From positions 186,001 to 250,000 of the forward strand of contig JANLFQ010000002.1 in NCBI GenBank assembly GCA_024653355.1: a stretch of DNA of 64,000 bases. Direction: 5' to 3'. Below are positions 62,791 through 64,000 of the stretch, in pieces (position 1 is the stretch's first letter; each line of letters opens with the position of its first letter). The translations under genes were made by a program, and so were the position numbers. Origin of the DNA: a candidate division WOR-3 bacterium (lineage in GTDB: Bacteria > Hydrothermota > Tepidihabitantia > Tepidihabitantales > Tepidihabitantaceae). The notes below the pieces were generated by a model. It worked only from the letters and a program-made list of their open reading frames with translations, did no database searches and was not told the origin of the DNA.

Positions 62791-64000
62791 ATGCGTAAAT
62801 GGGTAACACTCTCCCTGCTTCTCCTCGCGGTGGTGGCTTTTGCCGCAACACCAGAGCCACCCCGGATTGACCCGGAAACGGGTCTGCATGAGGAGATTCT
62901 GCCGGAGAGGGTAACGCAAAAACAGCCGGGACAGCCGAGCGAGGAGTACTTGCAGTTCCTCGCCAGGCAGGCTGAAGGGCAGTGGGCAGAGACCGATGCC
63001 CAGTGGGGTGATACGGTTCGGTTAACCAACAACTCGGTCACGGACTACACCGCACAATACGGCCGCGAGGCGGTGGCGGTTGACCCGTCAGGCAGAGTCC
63101 ATGTGGTCTGGATGTCTTATCAGACACCGGGCACATATTCACCGCAGGTTTATTACAAGCGGTATTATCCGGGCTCGGGCTGGACTTCAGACACCTGCAT
63201 CAGCGCCGATTTAGCCACATCCGGCTACTCTTATTATCCGTCAATCGCGGTTGACTCTTCGGGCTATGTCCATGTGGTCTGGTACCATTACAAGGTTGCG
63301 AGTGCACCGACCGGTTATTACATCGCCTATAAGCGGTGTATTCCCACCTCATCGGGCAATGGTGGCTGGGATTTGACCAGCACCCGAATCACCGAAGACA
63401 CCTTACTCTGGTACAAATACTATCCTTCAATCGCCTGCACACCGAACGGCAATGTCCATGTAGTCTGGTACACCTATTATTCTACTTTGGGCTATGCGAT
63501 TGGCTACAAGGAGCGGACATCATCAGGCTGGCAGCCCAGGGTCTGGGTTGACTCCGGTTCTACGAGCCAGTACAAGTGGGCACCGGATGTGGCAGGCGGC
63601 AGGGATAACAATGTCCATGTGGTCTATTACGGTTATCATTCCAGTTCCTCTTATTATCAGGTACTATATCGGGGCAGGTTTGCGGGCACCTGGGGCGCAA
63701 TCCAGAATGCGTCTAAGTGGCCGTATTACTGCTACTATCCGTCTGTGGCGGTCAACCCGACCAACAACCGTCCGGCAATTACCACCTGGACCTATACCAT
63801 GCCCAACTACTGGTATCTGGTTGGCTTCAAACAGAGGCTGGGCAGTGGCTCTGCCGACACCTGGCCCAACGCCTTTGAGGTTGCCAATGATACCCTGCTC
63901 TATGTCGTTAGTAGTTACGGCGCGTGTTTGAACTTTACCAAAGACGGCAGGGCGCATGTGGTCTGGTCGGGCTATGCCTCATCCAGCGAGACCAATTACG
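62791..64000 (+). CDS. Secreted sialidase-like propeller protein, 3' end beyond the window
   Basis: At least 403 residues, open to the window edge. ATG after AAGGAGG. Signal peptide (KWVTLSLLLLAVVAFA), a 50-residue linker, then repeated VAVDPSGRVHVVWMSYQ, IAVDSSGYVHVVWYHYK and similar blades rich in Tyr and Trp. A paralogue of the upstream gene; a sorting domain would be expected outside the window. Confidence 0.8.
   Translation, partial: MRKWVTLSLLLLAVVAFAATPEPPRIDPETGLHEEILPERVTQKQPGQPSEEYLQFLARQAEGQWAETDAQWGDTVRLTNNSVTDYTAQYGREAVAVDPSGRVHVVWMSYQTPGTYSPQVYYKRYYPGSGWTSDTCISADLATSGYSYYPSIAVDSSGYVHVVWYHYKVASAPTGYYIAYKRCIPTSSGNGGWDLTSTRITEDTLLWYKYYPSIACTPNGNVHVVWYTYYSTLGYAIGYKERTSSGWQPRVWVDSGSTSQYKWAPDVAGGRDNNVHVVYYGYHSSSSYYQVLYRGRFAGTWGAIQNASKWPYYCYYPSVAVNPTNNRPAITTWTYTMPNYWYLVGFKQRLGSGSADTWPNAFEVANDTLLYVVSSYGACLNFTKDGRAHVVWSGYASSSETNY

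Overview
The window reads as a chromosomal stretch of a moderately GC-rich, Gram-negative, uncultured-type bacterium. It has an outer-membrane PorV/PorQ-type protein, several secreted or lipid-anchored beta-propeller proteins, and FlgD-Ig-like C-terminal sorting domains of the type IX secretion kind. With the single 16S gene and the gene content, this fits the candidate phylum WOR-3/Stahlbacteria or a neighbouring FCB-side lineage. That placement is inference; a 16S comparison would settle it. TGA is an ordinary stop codon here (acpP, etfB and coaE all end with it).

Layout. 1-5 kb: a secreted Asp-box protein broken by an in-frame TGA, then a subtilase with a sorting tail. 5-9 kb: an AlbA-less RecG-like ATPase and a rmlA-rmlC-rmlB nucleotide-sugar operon. 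9.1-12.3 kb: a sparse stretch with a possible small RNA and small secreted proteins. 12.3-25.8 kb: OsmC, a degenerate cytochrome-like lipoprotein, MgtE, an aldehyde dehydrogenase, CstA, a lexA-dinB SOS operon, MscL, propeller and TIM-barrel lipoproteins, flavodoxin, MsrAB, a GxxExxY protein and a TM2 protein. 26-27.4 kb: a beta-helix lipoprotein. 27.4-36.3 kb: a visibly AT-rich defence island (restriction-modification pair, PD-(D/E)XK-like protein, GIY-YIG nuclease, AIPR protein, membrane-protein pair) built between displaced copies of the 3' end of a Panacea-like gene. 36.3-38.1 kb: that Panacea-like gene with an ECF sigma factor and a small helical protein. 38.2-42.6 kb: tRNA-Val, groES-groEL, an FmdB protein and a stand-alone 16S rRNA. 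42.6-57.5 kb: rsmG-yhaM-porV, acpP-fabF, etfB-coaE-PRTase, hisS-vanZ-V-ATPase D, glmM-glmS. 57.5-61.1 kb: a smpB-amidase-rluD-DUF3108-like operon. 61.2-64 kb: two tandem secreted propeller proteins, the second running off the window.

Two sequence-level patterns stand out. First, at least eleven genes have a -35/-10 pair (TTGAC[ACT], 16-17 nt spacer, AT-rich hexamer) ending only 5-8 nt before the start codon and no Shine-Dalgarno sequence. They are predicted leaderless mRNAs, while downstream operon genes and a minority of first genes have strong AGGAGG-type sites. Second, the defence island looks assembled by successive insertions at the 3' end of one gene, leaving att-like or recombination scars (134 bp, 258 bp and 57 bp direct repeats), although no recombinase is visible.
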